The notes beneath the pieces were generated by a model. The model made no database searches. It was given only the letters and a program-made list of their open reading frames with translations, and was not told the origin of the DNA. A DNA stretch of 64,000 nucleotides from Coccinella septempunctata (Eukaryota > Arthropoda > Insecta > Coleoptera > Coccinellidae): NCBI RefSeq assembly GCF_907165205.1, contig NC_058192.1, positions 39,832,001 through 39,896,000 on the forward strand, read 5' to 3'. Below are positions 49,339 to 61,380 of this stretch, one piece after another (positions within the stretch are counted from its first letter, which is position 1; each line of letters begins with the position of its first letter). The translations under genes and the position numbers were made by a program.

Positions 49339-50363
49339 ACGAGCGAAGGCGTAGAAGGGCCACATACTATTTTAAAAATATTTTTCCTTAAATTCCGACT
49401 TTGAAGTCGGAATTTAGTTAAATTCCGAGTGCAAAGTCGGAATTTAACAAAATTCCGAGTTCAAAGTCGGAATTTAACAAAATTCCGAGTTCAAAGTCGG
49501 AATTCACTAAATTCCGAACTTCTACAGGGTGTTCTACGACGACGTAGATTTGTTCCTGAATTATAGTTTGCTTTTCTACAAATATTCAAATTCATATAGG
49601 AATACTAGGTGTTCCCACATTTATGATGAATGAATAATTATGTACACAGGGTGTACATTATTATTTGAGTTTTCTTCTATGAGTGGTCATAACAATGATA
49701 TGACAACCTTCTACAGACATGAAATGACATGAATATTTTTTTAGACATAACTGTTTTTAAGGTATATTCCGGATATTTTATGGAAAAATTTCCTTCTCAT
49801 ATGTACTCGTGAGGCTAACTCAATGGACAAGAAATCAGTACACCTCGAGGTACACCCGGTGTGCTTTAATGTTTCTTACATGAAGAGGTCATTACAACGG
49901 TGAGAAAACCTCATATAGGCAGCTCTATGACGAATTGGTTCATTTCCAAATATGCTGAGATATTCATGAGAGGATTCAGATTTCACAAAATAAACACGTT
50001 GTTCTTTAATAAATATTGAACTTGTATTTTATTGGAGAAAATTGTCCTTAGGTCCATGTTTTTGAATAATTATGAAATTATGGTCATAGACAGGTAGAGG
50101 AAAGGTTGGCCACAACCTCCCTCCCCAGTACTGAAATAGTAACCAAGAAATAACATTGAGGAATTTAATAAAATTCCGACTTTGAACTCGGAATTTTGTT
50201 AAATTCTGACTTTGATCTCGGAATTTAGTTAAATTCCGACTTTGAACTCGGAATTTTGTTAAATTCCAACTTTGAACTCGGAATTTAACTAAATTCCGAC
50301 TTCAAAGTCGGAATTTAAGGAAAAATATTTTCAAAATATTATGTGCCCCTTCTACGCCTTCGT
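49339..50363. mobile_element. Fold-back element built of palindromic subrepeats
   Basis: Ends ACGAGCGAAGGCGTAG and complement ACGAAGGCGTAG, flanked by ACTTGGCT (49331-49338) and ACTTGGCA (50364-50371), consistent with an 8-bp duplication. Each arm holds about four or five copies of a roughly 31-bp unit, AATTCCGACTTTGAAGTCGG plus AATTTA, that is itself a hairpin. The arms (about 49345-49515 and 50160-50360) are mutually inverted. No ORF. Confidence 0.85.
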
Positions 50364-50371
50364 ACTTGGCA

Positions 50372-51125
50372 GATTATTTTTCCATATTAGCTTGAAGATT
50401 GCCCTTGGCTTGCGAGCCCGAGCAACCTGTAAATCCTACTGAAGTGTGAAATAAAAAAAAATAATTAATATGATTTTTTATTATAAAATCGCAATGGCTA
50501 TCTTCAGATAAGATCAACAAGAAAAACGTCCAATCGCCACGTAGATTTCGCCACGAGGTGGCTTAGAGATGAACGAGAACCGCCAGTTATTGCTTTACCT
50601 ACTTTTTCGGACATCATCAATAATTCTGACATGCCGATTTCGTGAAAAAAAAAACAGAAAGGAGTGTGTTTTCGATGTTCAAAAATGAACATATTTCACG
50701 AGATAGAGATTTACCAAACTCATATAAAATGAATTCATATGTACCTTAATAGGTTACTTAATTTGGAGTTATTATTGATTCAATATCGCGCACACTGGTT
50801 TGATACCTCAGCGATGTAATCAGTTTATTAGGCAAAATAAACTTTCTTACTTTCATTTTTAATAGGATACCGGTGCAGCAGATCCCGAGTAATTAATCGA
50901 TAAATATCTGAAATAATTACATGGAACAAGGAACATTTCCCATGTTTCTGAAAAATGTGAATAAAATGGCATATGATTGGTTTTCTTCTGCATATTTGAT
51001 TTTCCAAGAAATATATTTTCATCAATTTTAAGGCCCGTATTAATAGTCAGATCTCAAAACGGGTCTCAAGACCTATCTCAATTGATACTTCCTCAAGATA
51101 GTGACAGCATCTCGAGATGACGGCT
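50372..51125. other. Unassigned
   Basis: No gene recognised. The last 100 bp (GGCCCGTATTAATAGTC and following) look like the end of another repeat into which the next element inserted. Confidence 0.35.
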
Positions 51126-51134
51126 TATTAATAA

Positions 51135-52043
51135 GGCTGTGACTAGAGTCCCGACTCGGGATCCGTGTCCAGTCCCGACGGACGAAATCAAATGACTCAA
51201 TCAGTTTGTCTATCGACTCAATTACCAAACAAGTCTCTTGTCCTTACTCGGGATCCTTGTCCAGTCCCGACATTGTAAAAGAGTTTTGAGGTTATGTTCG
51301 CGAATCCTATAATATTAGTTATGAATAGTTGCGACAAAATACAAAAGTAGTGATTGCTTATCAAAAAATAGTGTGGGCTATTTCAAAATCAAGATTGCAA
51401 AGACAGGAGAAATACTATCTTGGAATATGAGAATGGAAGGAGCATCGAAATATGCAATTCTAACTGGTGAGAAAGTTGAGAATTGCTTAGTGTAAATTGA
51501 TCCAGAGGAATTGCCAGACAATTTTCGATTCAGAAGTGAACCTCTTCCTCACGGCAATTCTTGACTTAAAAAATGTGATCGAGAAAGGAACCTGGAAAAT
51601 ATATTTGTGAAATGTATGATATTCTATACGAAATAACGCTACAATGCTGCGGCACCTCAATGAAATGTAGTTTTATTTGAAGTGTATGAGAATTTAGCCA
51701 AAAATTTAGAGGTAGTGGTTCTGTTTAAAATGTTCACCTTAGATGTTTCATTTCAGATTGCTCTTTTTTCTCTTTATACATGTGATGATTTGAAAATAAA
51801 ATATACTTTAACAACATATTTACCTTTGTAGCAACTCATATCTACATGCCCGATTGAAATATAAATCATTGTTTCTAATTGACTGGGCATAGGCGCATGA
51901 TTTTCGCTACTTCTTTCACTGCTTAATAATTTCAAAGCACCAGTGCAGCGTATCGTTGAATTCGGGACCGAATATCAGTCCCGAATTTAATGACGTCACT
52001 CGGGACTGGACACGAGTCCCGAGTCGGGACTCTAGTCACAGCC
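51135..52043. mobile_element. TIR element with 9-bp target duplication (Mutator-like?)
   Basis: TIRs GGCTGTGACTAGAGTCCCGA continue with CTCGGGA and GTGTCCAGTCCCGA on both ends (about 45 bp). Flanking TATTAATAA is present at 51126-51134 and 52044-52052. A 9-bp duplication with long TIRs fits Mutator-like elements. No transposase: 909 bp of AT-rich interior with extra CCCGA repeats near the ends. Confidence 0.82.
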
Positions 52044-52052
52044 TATTAATAA

Positions 52053-52926
52053 ACGCATATCAAGTCATTGTCAGTTTGATACTATCTCAGGAAACGAGAC
52101 TTGAAACTCAACTTATGAATGTCTTGAGTAATGATCTTGAGATACACTTGAGACTACAAAACGAAAAGAAAAATTAGTATTTTTATTTTTGCTTGATATT
52201 TTTCAATACTGTGGCTCACATTAAAAACGAAAGAGGTTTTTCGATCTCGAACGAACGAAATATGTCGTATATTTGATCAGCCGCCGATGCATGTGGTCGA
52301 GATGGGATCTCGGGGTACAAATTCACTCACGAAATTAGGTAAGGGGATGTTGATGGAAAGATTGTTTTTCGATCAGACCGCGAAATTTGAACAGATTACA
52401 GAAACAACTTTCTGTAATCTGTGGGAAGTAGTGCCATCGATGTAGGATCAAAGAGGAACAAGAGATTTCACAATTTAGTTCCCGAGTCTGTGTAAATGGT
52501 GGGGAGACCATCAAATCATTCTTTACTCTAAAGTTACGCTCATTGGATGCAAGTTGGGAGTGAACCAATCACATCGTAGTTATATTTCATAGGCCAATCA
52601 GCTTAAACAATGAAATCGGCTCTCGTTTTGACGTTAATGTCAAGTCAGTTGTCAATCGTATTTTTGTTTGATATTTTTGTGAAGAATAAAAAATTTAGTT
52701 TTTGTTAATTCTAATTATCCATTCGAATAGATTCTTGATTGGAGCAACCGATATTCCATCTTCATGGTTAAATAACACGTAGTCATTCTGAAGGGAAGTG
52801 GTATGCCTTTTGAGGCCTGATTTTTCAATAATTGTGTTTAACTATAACGAGCATCAAATTCATAATTATTATTAAAAGTAATCGTGATGTTGATTGCAAA
52901 ATCATATAGTGCTAGCCACTATAATA
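52053..52926. other. Unassigned, with one hairpin
   Basis: Nothing coding recognised. Contains a 32-bp hairpin at 52391-52422 (ACAGATTACAGAAA, CAAC, complement). Confidence 0.4.
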
Positions 52927-52928
52927 TA

Positions 52929-53137
52929 CAGGGGTCGGCATAAGTCAGGCAACGCTCTCGAAATTTCGACATATGTCCGGCAACGCTCATAAGTCTGGCA
53001 ACGCTGTCGAAAAAAATCTGAGCACTTACAGTAACCCTTTTTCGAATACCTTCTGTATTATTTTTTAATAAATATATTTTGACGCTGCATTTATTTATCT
53101 TGATGCAAATTGGTTGCCTGACTTATGCTGACCCCTG
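52929..53137. mobile_element. 209-bp mariner-type MITE
   Basis: Ends CAGGGGTCGGCATAAGTCAG and complement CAGGGGTCAGCATAAGTCAG, TA on both sides (52927-52928, 53138-53139). The CATAAGTC.GGCAACGCT motif is repeated in the left half. Confidence 0.9.
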
Positions 53138-53139
53138 TA

Positions 53140-53837
53140 TAAAAAGAGATGTCAAGAATGAAACTCCAAAATAAAAATGGGTCTTCGTTAAGGTAAAATG
53201 GTTCGACACTGTTGAAAGAACTGACTTATGTTAGATATATTTTTATGCCGATTATAGTTATACTGTTCATTTCTTTTTGCTAGATATATGTTGATAATGT
53301 TCATATATTTGTACCGATTATATTTTAATACTGTTTTCTTTTCATAATAAAGCAAATACACCTTTTCAATGAAGCGTTGCATCTTTTGGAGAAAATTCAA
53401 TACAAACTAAGTTACATTATATTATGTATTTAGATTATTGAGAACTCATTCCATCCCTAAATTACTTTTACAACCGCTGCACAGCCAACGGCCAGGAACA
53501 CTAGTCAGCCAAACACATTCGATATATCACCAATGCATTTCATAATCCTCATTGTAGCATATTATTAAAGGTTAGCCATTATTCCTTCCTCTACATATTG
53601 TACTCCAATCCAATTCAGCAGTGCAGACCTTTTGTGAAATACCAGAATATTTTGAAGCAAATACTTCACAGTGTAACCCAGATAGAAAGCTTGCTTTAAA
53701 GTATTGGTAGGCTGATGAGCTCTTGAAGGTTTTCATTCATGATTAAACGAGTAGACGTGTTCCACGGCGCTTTCGTTCTTTCTGCTAAATGAAGTGGTTC
53801 AAAGATTGTGTGTTTTTACCACCTGAGGTGACAAGTA
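53140..53837. other. Unassigned
   Basis: No gene or element ends recognised. Confidence 0.35.
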
Positions 53838-53839
53838 TA

Positions 53840-54376
53840 CAGGGTGGCCATTTGAAAACGAAGCAGACGAGATTACAGACGAAATAAATTTTTTCAAGGG
53901 GGACAACTCAAGATGTAGGTTACGGACGCATAGCGCTTCAACCCTTGCTACTACAACCCTCACCCCCAATTTTTGAATAGGGAAGATGGGGTGAGTGATA
54001 CCTCATTTGAAAGGTATTTTTATACTGATTTCAGCACAGTAATTGTTTTTTCATTTTATGCATTTGTTCTCGAAATATTCTTAACTAAGTATTTGAAAAT
54101 GAAGTGGTGTTTTCATGGCACTTGTAGTGTTTTTTTGTGAAAAATCGACATTTTGAGCTTCAAAACAACCATGACTGTGGCTTCCTTCCTCCAATACACT
54201 GACATAGAAATCTTTAATCAAAATGTCGAACAAACAAAGCGTAGGTATTGCGAAGGAGCTCAATCTTGCTGAAACTCAATCTAAATTATCTTCGATATAA
54301 TTTGCAGTATTTCCAATAACATGCGGTAACACTTGATCGATATAAATCTCCAAAAAGTCCAAATACGTACATATCT
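53840..54376. mobile_element. Left end of a Tc1/mariner-type element
   Basis: After TA at 53838-53839 the sequence CAGGGTGGCCATTTGAAAAC, then GAAGCAGACGAG, has the CAGGGTG start common in this superfamily. No matching right end or transposase is seen, so only a fragment is claimed; the right boundary is arbitrary. Confidence 0.4.
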
Positions 54377-54613
54377 CTAATCAGATTACCAGGTAAGAAA
54401 ATCAAATCATTAATGATGCCACAGAAATATTCCAGTCCCAATTCGTGAAACGATTTCCGACTTAATTATGAAGTGTTTTCTCAGTTGGCTTCAATAATGT
54501 TTTCATTTTGTTGATTATTGAATTCATATCTTTTTCAAAAAAATGAGAATCGGACTGGAATATTTCTGTGGCATCATTAATGATTTGATTTTCTTACCTG
54601 GTAATCTGATTAG
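54377..54613. repeat. Perfect 62-bp inverted repeat
   Basis: 54377-54438 (CTAATCAGATTACCAGGTAA ... TATTCCAGTCC) is the exact complement of 54552-54613, with a 113-bp spacer. The right arm leads straight into element A (coiled-coil ORF1), so the left arm looks like an inverted duplicate of A sequence. Confidence 0.92.
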
Positions 54614-54629
54614 AGTATCTGCAGTAAGC

Positions 54630-55254
54630 GTAGGCTCAAGTATATTTGTATCGAATGGGAGCAGGGACTTCATCAGATCCCGAAAATTCTTAAGCTGATA
54701 AGTGAACTGAAAGAAGAGATACAAGAGTAGAAGCAGACCAGAAATTGCAGTAAGGGTGTGATTCCTTCTTCTGCTGGGGTTGAGCCTAATTTACCGAGCA
54801 GATCATCAATGAGATGTTCGAAAGATCCAAGAGATCCTGCAATTTGATTATCTATGGTTGTGTTGAAATTGGTGGTTCAAAGCAGGATCAGGTTCAGCAA
54901 GATATGGCGTTGATTCGGGGGGTACTGGCGGACTGTTGAATATCTGATGGTGCTGTTAAGGGGGTAAGACTTGGGAAGTTTGGTCCCACGAGGCAGAATA
55001 GGACCCGACCCATCAGGGTGCGACTATCGTCATCCGATGATGTACTGATTGTCTTAAGGAAGTTCAGAAAAATTAAATCTCGTGGTAAGTTTGCTCAGTT
55101 GTTGGTTTCTCCAGATAGGACACCCCACCAAGTATATGTCTTCAAATGTGTGAAAACAGAGCTGGATCGCCGTGTAGCTGGAGGTGAGACTAATTTGAAA
55201 TTGAAGGACCTTAATGGTGTTCCCACCATTATTGTGTCGAGATCGGAAAACTAG
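54630..55254 (+). pseudogene. LINE A ORF1 remnant
   Basis: A coiled-coil part (WEQGLHQIPKILKLISELKE) precedes stops. From 55018 an open frame gives VRLSSSDDVLIVLRKFRKIK, LVSPDRTPHQVYVFKCVKTE, LDRRVAGGETNLKLKDLNGV, the C-terminal RNA-binding region common in CR1/Jockey ORF1 proteins (D-x-T, L-x-x-R-x-x-x-GE-x-NL). Confidence 0.65.
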
Positions 55255-57265
55255 ATCGTACCAATAGGACTATCCCAAGTTCTAATTTGTCATCGAGAAG
55301 TGTCTCGTTGTATTATCAGAATACTAGAGGTCTCAATACTAAACTGCCATTGATTTTTCGTTCATTGTGTGATTATAATTTTGATGTTATTTGTTTTAGT
55401 GAAACTTGGCTTTTCGCCGCCAGGTTATAGCATTGTTCGCTGTGATAGAGAGTTTTCGTCTGTTGGTAGATCTCGTGGTGGTGGTGTTTTGATCGCCTTA
55501 TCTGACCACATTGGATTTAGGATTTTATACAATAAATTCTTGAAGAACCTGGTACCATTGATAGATGTTGTGTTGTGCAGCTGCTTGGAGCCCTTCTGAT
55601 TAATTATTTGTTTGGTCTATATTCCACGTGACATATCTGCCTCGGAGCTTGATATATTCACATCATCCCTTATGGGATATTTTTTCGATAAAACGGTTGT
55701 ATTGTTGGGAGATTTTAATGTTCCGAATTTTAGTAACGGATTATCTAGCTGCGGGAAAGCAATACAGTTACGTGACTTCTGTAGTCTTCTCGGTCTCAGA
55801 CAAAATAATGAAATATATAACAGAGATAACAAGTTGTTGGATCTGGTTTTCAGCAGTGGAGTGGTTGATATCTCTGTTACACGCTCGGATGTGCCTTTTG
55901 TCCCGGGAGATCCATACCATCCTGCGTTGGAGTTGGTTCTCAAAGAATCGCTTCAGGCAAGACCAGTTAACTATCCAATTGCATGTAGTCGATCTTATGA
56001 CTTCAGGAGAGCCAACTTCGAGGAATTACTATTCAGTATCGAGAGTTTGAGAGTTGAGAATTGTTTAGGAAATTTGTACCCAGTAGAACATATTCGAGTC
56101 GAAGACATCGATTTCCTGTGTGGTTCAACAATACCAGTAAGCGAAATATTCGTTTGAAAAGCTTCTACAGATCAAAGTGGATAGCTACTCGTGATGTTAG
56201 ATACCAACAGGATTTCGTACGACTGCGTTCATTGGTAAAGTCGGAAATATCTTCAGCTGATGTTCAGGAAAAAATGAAACAGGATCTCAAAGTCGTTTGG
56301 AGTTTTATCCATCAGCGACGGAAAAATACTAGAATACCGGGTATTATATACAGTAATGGTGTTCCTCATGAGAGCCCCCAAGAAATTGTTAACAGTTTTG
56401 CTCGCCACTTCGCTGATACTGATACTGGGGCTGCTACTGACGATGGTGAGGGTTCTGTGGATCTTGGTCGGCTTCCACCGGTCCTGGTACCTGCGGTGTC
56501 AGAAGAAGAAGTAAGATTGATAATGTCAAAATTTTCTAATAAGATAACAGCTGGAGATGACGGTATTCCATCATTCTTTATAAGAGATTATGGCTCTGCT
56601 CTCGCCAAACCTTTGTCGATAACAATAAACTTCAGTTTAAAATCATGTTGCTTTCCTAATAGATGGAAGAGAGCTCGCGTTGTCCCAGTTTTCAAGAAGG
56701 AGGATAGTTCTCAGATACAGAATTATAGACCCATTTTTATCTCATCAAACTTCGCAAAAGTCTATGAGGAGGTGCTGTATAGGGATATCTATTACAGTGT
56801 TTCTCCATATTTGTCCTCACGGCAACACGGGTTTATTCGGGGGAGATCTACTGTCACCAACCTTTTAACAGTTTCCCAGTACATTGCCGAGTGCTTAGAT
56901 GATGCTGGTCAGGTCGACGTCGTTTATACTGATTTTTCGAAGGCATTTGACACTGTCGACCACAATATTCTTCTGAGGAGGCTCTCGTCTTTTGGATTTT
57001 CTCCGGCATATGTGAGGCTGATCAGATCTTACCTAATGGAACGAAAATGTTATGTGTACTATAATGGCTTCAGATCCTCTGTTTATACCCTCCTTAGTGG
57101 CGTGCCCCTATGTTCCAATTTGGGACCGTTACTGTTCATTATTTTATTCAATGATCTCCTGACCAGACTTAGGTGTCCGGCATTAGCATTTGCAGATGAC
57201 CTCAAGTTATACATCAGGATACGTGATATGGCTGATGCGGTCTAGCTCCAGTCCTCTTTGGAGTG
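55255..57265 (+). pseudogene. LINE A ORF2: endonuclease and reverse transcriptase, first part
   Basis: Frameshifted endonuclease: YYQNTRGLNTKLPL, FDVICFSETWL, RGGGVLIALSDHIGF, TVVLLGDFNVPNFSN. From 56061 a 394-codon frame holds RT: SNKITAGDDGIPSFFIRDYG, RARVVPVFKKEDSSQIQNYR, QHGFIRGRSTVTNLLT, VVYTDFSKAFDTVDHNILLR, GVPLCSNLGPLLFIILFNDL and the catalytic ALAFADDLKLYI. It stops at 57245, just before insert B. The usual QGS of the GVPQGS box reads LCS. Confidence 0.85.
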
Positions 57266-57296
57266 CATGGAGTGCATCATTCTTGAGTCGATCATC

Positions 57297-58331
57297 ATGT
57301 CGCGCGGTCGTGGAATATGTTGTTCCCGATGTACTCTGAAAATTGATCGTTATGATGATTCAATAAATTGTCAAATATGTAATACAAGTTACCATGTCAA
57401 GTGCCTAAATATGTATATAGACGCCTTTAATGAAATTCGTGCAAGTGTCAACAATAAATGACATTGTGAGGCATGTAAGCAGGGTACTGAAAATGAGCCC
57501 GAAAACATCGATCAGAATGTCCAAATAACTGATCATCCCTATTCAGGGTCTGATTTCTCAGCACTCAAAAATGAAATAGTCACTGAGATTACCTCTATTT
57601 TTGTTACCGAAATCGATTCGTTGAAAACAATAATTACAAACCAGAGTAAACGAATTGAAGAACTAGTAAAAGAAATTCAAATCATGAAGTCTGATAAGAA
57701 GCTTATCAACAGGACAGCACGGGCCACATTCTCCGAAAGTCAACCAGACCGGGATTCCGTCGATTACTCATCCTCTACTGCTACGGTGCCTATCGAGACT
57801 TCCCGCATCTGTGACTCGATCACATGCGTCCCAATTCCATCGAACGAAATATGCGAAAATTCTAATTCGAATGAAAACCGAGAGAAATCCACAGGATCAA
57901 CTGATTGAACGCTTGTGACTTCAAAGAAGAAAACAAAAAAGCCCATTGAAAAATCAATGGGGAAATCAGAGTTACCGATTCCTTCAACTAATGACAAACA
58001 GCCTAAACCTAGAAGAGTAAACAGACCTTTGGTTGGTACTCAGAAAACGAGTAGTCTTCATGTGGTTCCGAAGAAGCAACTTTCACACATACATGTGTCA
58101 AGACTGAGCCCTGAAACTACTGAGTTGGATCTAAAAAACTTCATTCAACAATATACACAGGATGTCTCTTGTGAAAAACTCAACTCCAAGCGGCCGGACG
58201 TATATTCTTCGTTCAAGATAACGCTTCCCAGGGACTTATATGAAACAGTCATGGATCCTGCATTCTGGCCCGAGGGCGTGGCTGTGAGTAATTTTTTCAT
58301 GAAGCGCCGTCAACCTACGATAGGAGCCTGA
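57297..58331 (+). pseudogene. LINE B ORF1 with PHD finger, two nonsense codons
   Basis: One frame of 345 codons broken by TGA at 57459 and TGA at 57906. The N-terminus is a C4HC3 PHD-type finger (CCSRCTLKIDRYDDSINCQI, CNTSYHVKCLN, and CEACK after the first stop). Then come a coiled-coil (SLKTIITNQSKRIEELVKEI), a Ser/Thr-rich linker, and a C-terminal RNA-binding region (HIHVSRLSPETTELDLKNFI). The first TGA probably replaced Trp in the finger. Confidence 0.82.
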
Positions 58332-58339
58332 GTTCTGGG

Positions 58340-60910
58340 GTGAGTGCACCGCTGTCTGAGCTCGCAGAACAAAACTCGAAAAGAAATTTGAAGATAATCC
58401 AGCTTAATGTGCAGGGTATAAACAATAAATTTAATAACTTAGATGTCATCATAAGTATTGAAAACCCGGATATCTTGAGTATAGCCGAAGTTTGGTCATC
58501 CCCAGATCAAGTTGCTGTTTTAGCAATAAACGGTTATTATTTAGCTGCTTCATATTGTAGATCATTGCATCAACGTGGTGGTACAGCCATTTATGTCAAA
58601 TCTGATTATTTAGCCGAAAATATTAAGCAGATTGAAGGGTTCTCTGTCGAACTGCAGTGCGAACTTTGTGCTATAAATCTCAAGGTATCCACTAAAAATG
58701 TCTCCATTATAAGTGTCTTCAGGCCTCCCGGGGCTAATATCGAGTTGTTTGTTGATTCCTTATCATGCGCGCTTGACTGTTGTTTTGCTAGATCCGATCT
58801 GATTTTCGTATGTGGTGATTTCAATATCAATTATTTCGCTCCCCACAATTATCTTGATTATTTGCTGTTGAGGTACAATCTTAAAATAACTTCCACGGAA
58901 CCAACGAGAATTTTCACGGATAGGAACGGCAAGACTAGTTCTAGTAAAATCGATTACATCTTGACGAATGCTAGTACCGATTTTTTGTCTGTCGGGGTAT
59001 TTGAGAGTAATATAGCTGATCACAAAGCCATACGACTAATATTCAATTATAATACAGATGTCGAAACCACTAAACCTGTCCTGAGATCATTTCGACTATT
59101 GAAGGACGAGAATCTTCAAATCCTGTCTGAGATGGCTGCCTCAACCTGCTTTGATAGTGTTTATTCCTTCACGGATGTTGATGGTGCATTCGAAGAGTTT
59201 TTCAATATTTTGACTTCCCTGGTTGATTCTGCATGCCCGGTTGTGCAGAGAGCATCTGTGAGATCGAAAACTCAAAGGTGGGTCACTAGAGAGGTTAGAA
59301 AGGCGAGTTCTGATCTAAAGAATCTTCATTGGTTATATCAGAATTTGAAGTCTCCGGAATCAAGGAACCTCTATATTGCGGCAAAAAAGAACTATAAGGA
59401 GCTACTTAGGTCCAGTAAGGTAGATTTCTTCAATAAAATTTTAGATTCATCAACAAATAGGTCGAGAACGGTTTGGAATTTGGTAAGGACTGAAACGAGC
59501 CAGAACTCCGCTACTCAGGAGATAAATTTGAGCGATAATGGTACAATTATATCCGATCCCCAGACAGTGGCTGATATGTTTGGTGGGTATTTTTCCAGTA
59601 TTGGCCGTATCAGTATTGAGGAACATTACGGTAGTGCGAGATCGTTCTCTTGTACAACCCAAGTTATGACAGATAAGAACTTCTTCTTTTACCCTGTGAC
59701 AGAATAGGAAATTTCAGATATACTAAAGCAAATCAAGAAGGGAAATAGTAGCGGTCATGATATGATTTCTGTGAGAATGTTGAAAATTTTGGCGGATAAA
59801 ATATCTGAACCTTTTGCTCACCTCATTAATAAAGCAGTAACTGCAGGTAGATATCCAGCTCTACTCAAAATATCAAAGGTTACTCCAATATATAAAAAGG
59901 ATTCCAGGGAGAATGTTGCCAACTATCGGCCAATATCGATAACCAGTTCACTATCGAAAGTCTTTGAGAAGGTTATACATAAGCGGATGATCAAATTTTT
60001 AGATAAATTTTCTTTGATTTCTAGTCAGCAACATGGCTTTCGTGTGGGCAAGTCGACAGAGTCCGCAACAGGTGACTTCGTTGAATACGTTTACGGGTGC
60101 CTAGATGCTGGAGTTCCGGTCGCTGGGCTATTGTTTGATGAGTCTCGAGCTTTCGACTGTCTCGACTTCAGTTTCATCCTCAGTAAACTGTATAATATTG
60201 GCTTTCGAGGTGTTTTCTTGGATTGGGTGTCGGACTATCTGAGAGATCGATTGCTGTTTGTTCAAGTGGGCCATCATAAATCGAGACGGTATCCAATAGA
60301 AATGGGTGTGCCACAGGGATCTGTGCTGGGTCCGCTGCTGTTCATCCTGTTCGTTAATGATCTGCCGGAGTACTTAAAAACTTACTCTAATTTTTTGTTG
60401 GCTGTTCGGATCATTTTATTCGCAGACGATACGTCATTTCTTGTGTCAGCACAAAATATCTCGGAACTTAGGAGAATTTGCGAAATCCTTGTTGGTTCTT
60501 TCCTGGAGTGGTGCCACCAAAATTCAATAATATTGAATGTCAACAAGACCGATTTGATCTTTTTTCAAAATAGGAGCTCGGTGTGTGAATTTGAACTAAC
60601 TCTTCCTACTGGTAACATCAAAGCATCAGATCACGTGAAGTTTTTGGGCATTTTAATCGATAAACAATTGAATTGGCAGAAACAAGCAAATTCTGTCTGT
60701 AAAAAACTAAGCAGCGCATTTTATGCTGTTAAAAAACTGAAAAATATTCTACCTAGACAATCACTGTTAGTTGTTTATTATTCACTGGCGTATTCCCATA
60801 TGAGCTATAATTCAGTTTTATGGGGAAGTTCATCATTAGCGGAAGATGTTTTCATTGCGCAGGAGAAACTGATACGCCTTATATTCGATTCGGACCCGGG
60901 AGGCCTGTAG
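58340..60910 (+). pseudogene. LINE B ORF2: endonuclease-reverse transcriptase, one stop
   Basis: Frame of about 857 codons with one TAG at 59705. Endonuclease: LKIIQLNVQGINNKFNNLDV, ILSIAEVWSS, RGGTAIYVKSDY, FVCGDFNINYF, IADHKAIRLI. RT: GNSSGHDMISVRMLKILADK, VTPIYKKDSRENVANYRPIS, QQHGFRVGKSTESAT, LLFDESRAFDCLDFSFILSK, GVPQGSVLGPLLFILFVNDL and the catalytic ILFADDTSFLV. After a frameshift near 60905 the C-terminus continues to 61259 (KNFDNLKKCCEFHKHDTRHK, FKKEVKKFLLINCFYSLREF). Confidence 0.88.
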
Positions 60911-61380
60911 ACCCAAGTTCATACAATACAAAATATTGAGTTTTCCCTGTATCTTTATGTTGAATACTCTTTTATTTGTTAAGAAGAACTTTGACAATCT
61001 GAAAAAATGCTGTGAGTTCCATAAACATGACACAAGACACAAGAACACTCTTGAATATCCAATTCACAGGACTTCAAAATTCCAAAAATCACCACTGTAT
61101 AACGGCATTAAACTTTTTAATCACTTGCATGACAGATTCAAGACCTTACCTTATAATGTTTTCAAAAAGGAAGTTAAGAAGTTTCTGTTGATCAACTGCT
61201 TTTATAGTCTTAGGGAATTTTTGGATTGTAAACGTAGTCAATTTTCTAATTTCACATAAGTTCAATAGCTGTTCTAATTTTATATAAGTCTATATTGTTA
61301 TTGTAAAACTGTATGACCTGTCCCATACAAAGATTGTTTGTCTGAGGAGATGTAATAAACTTATTCTTATTCTTATTCTT

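Larger units (their letters stand above)
57271..61380 (+). mobile_element. CR1/Jockey-type LINE B, nearly complete, nested in A
   Basis: 4.1 kb from 57271 to a (TTATTC)n tail at 61360-61380, flanked by CATGG. Carries ORF1 with a PHD finger (57297-58331), ORF2 (58340-60910) and a displaced C-terminus (60936-61259). Only three in-frame stops and one frameshift separate it from an intact element, so it is moderately young. Confidence 0.88.
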
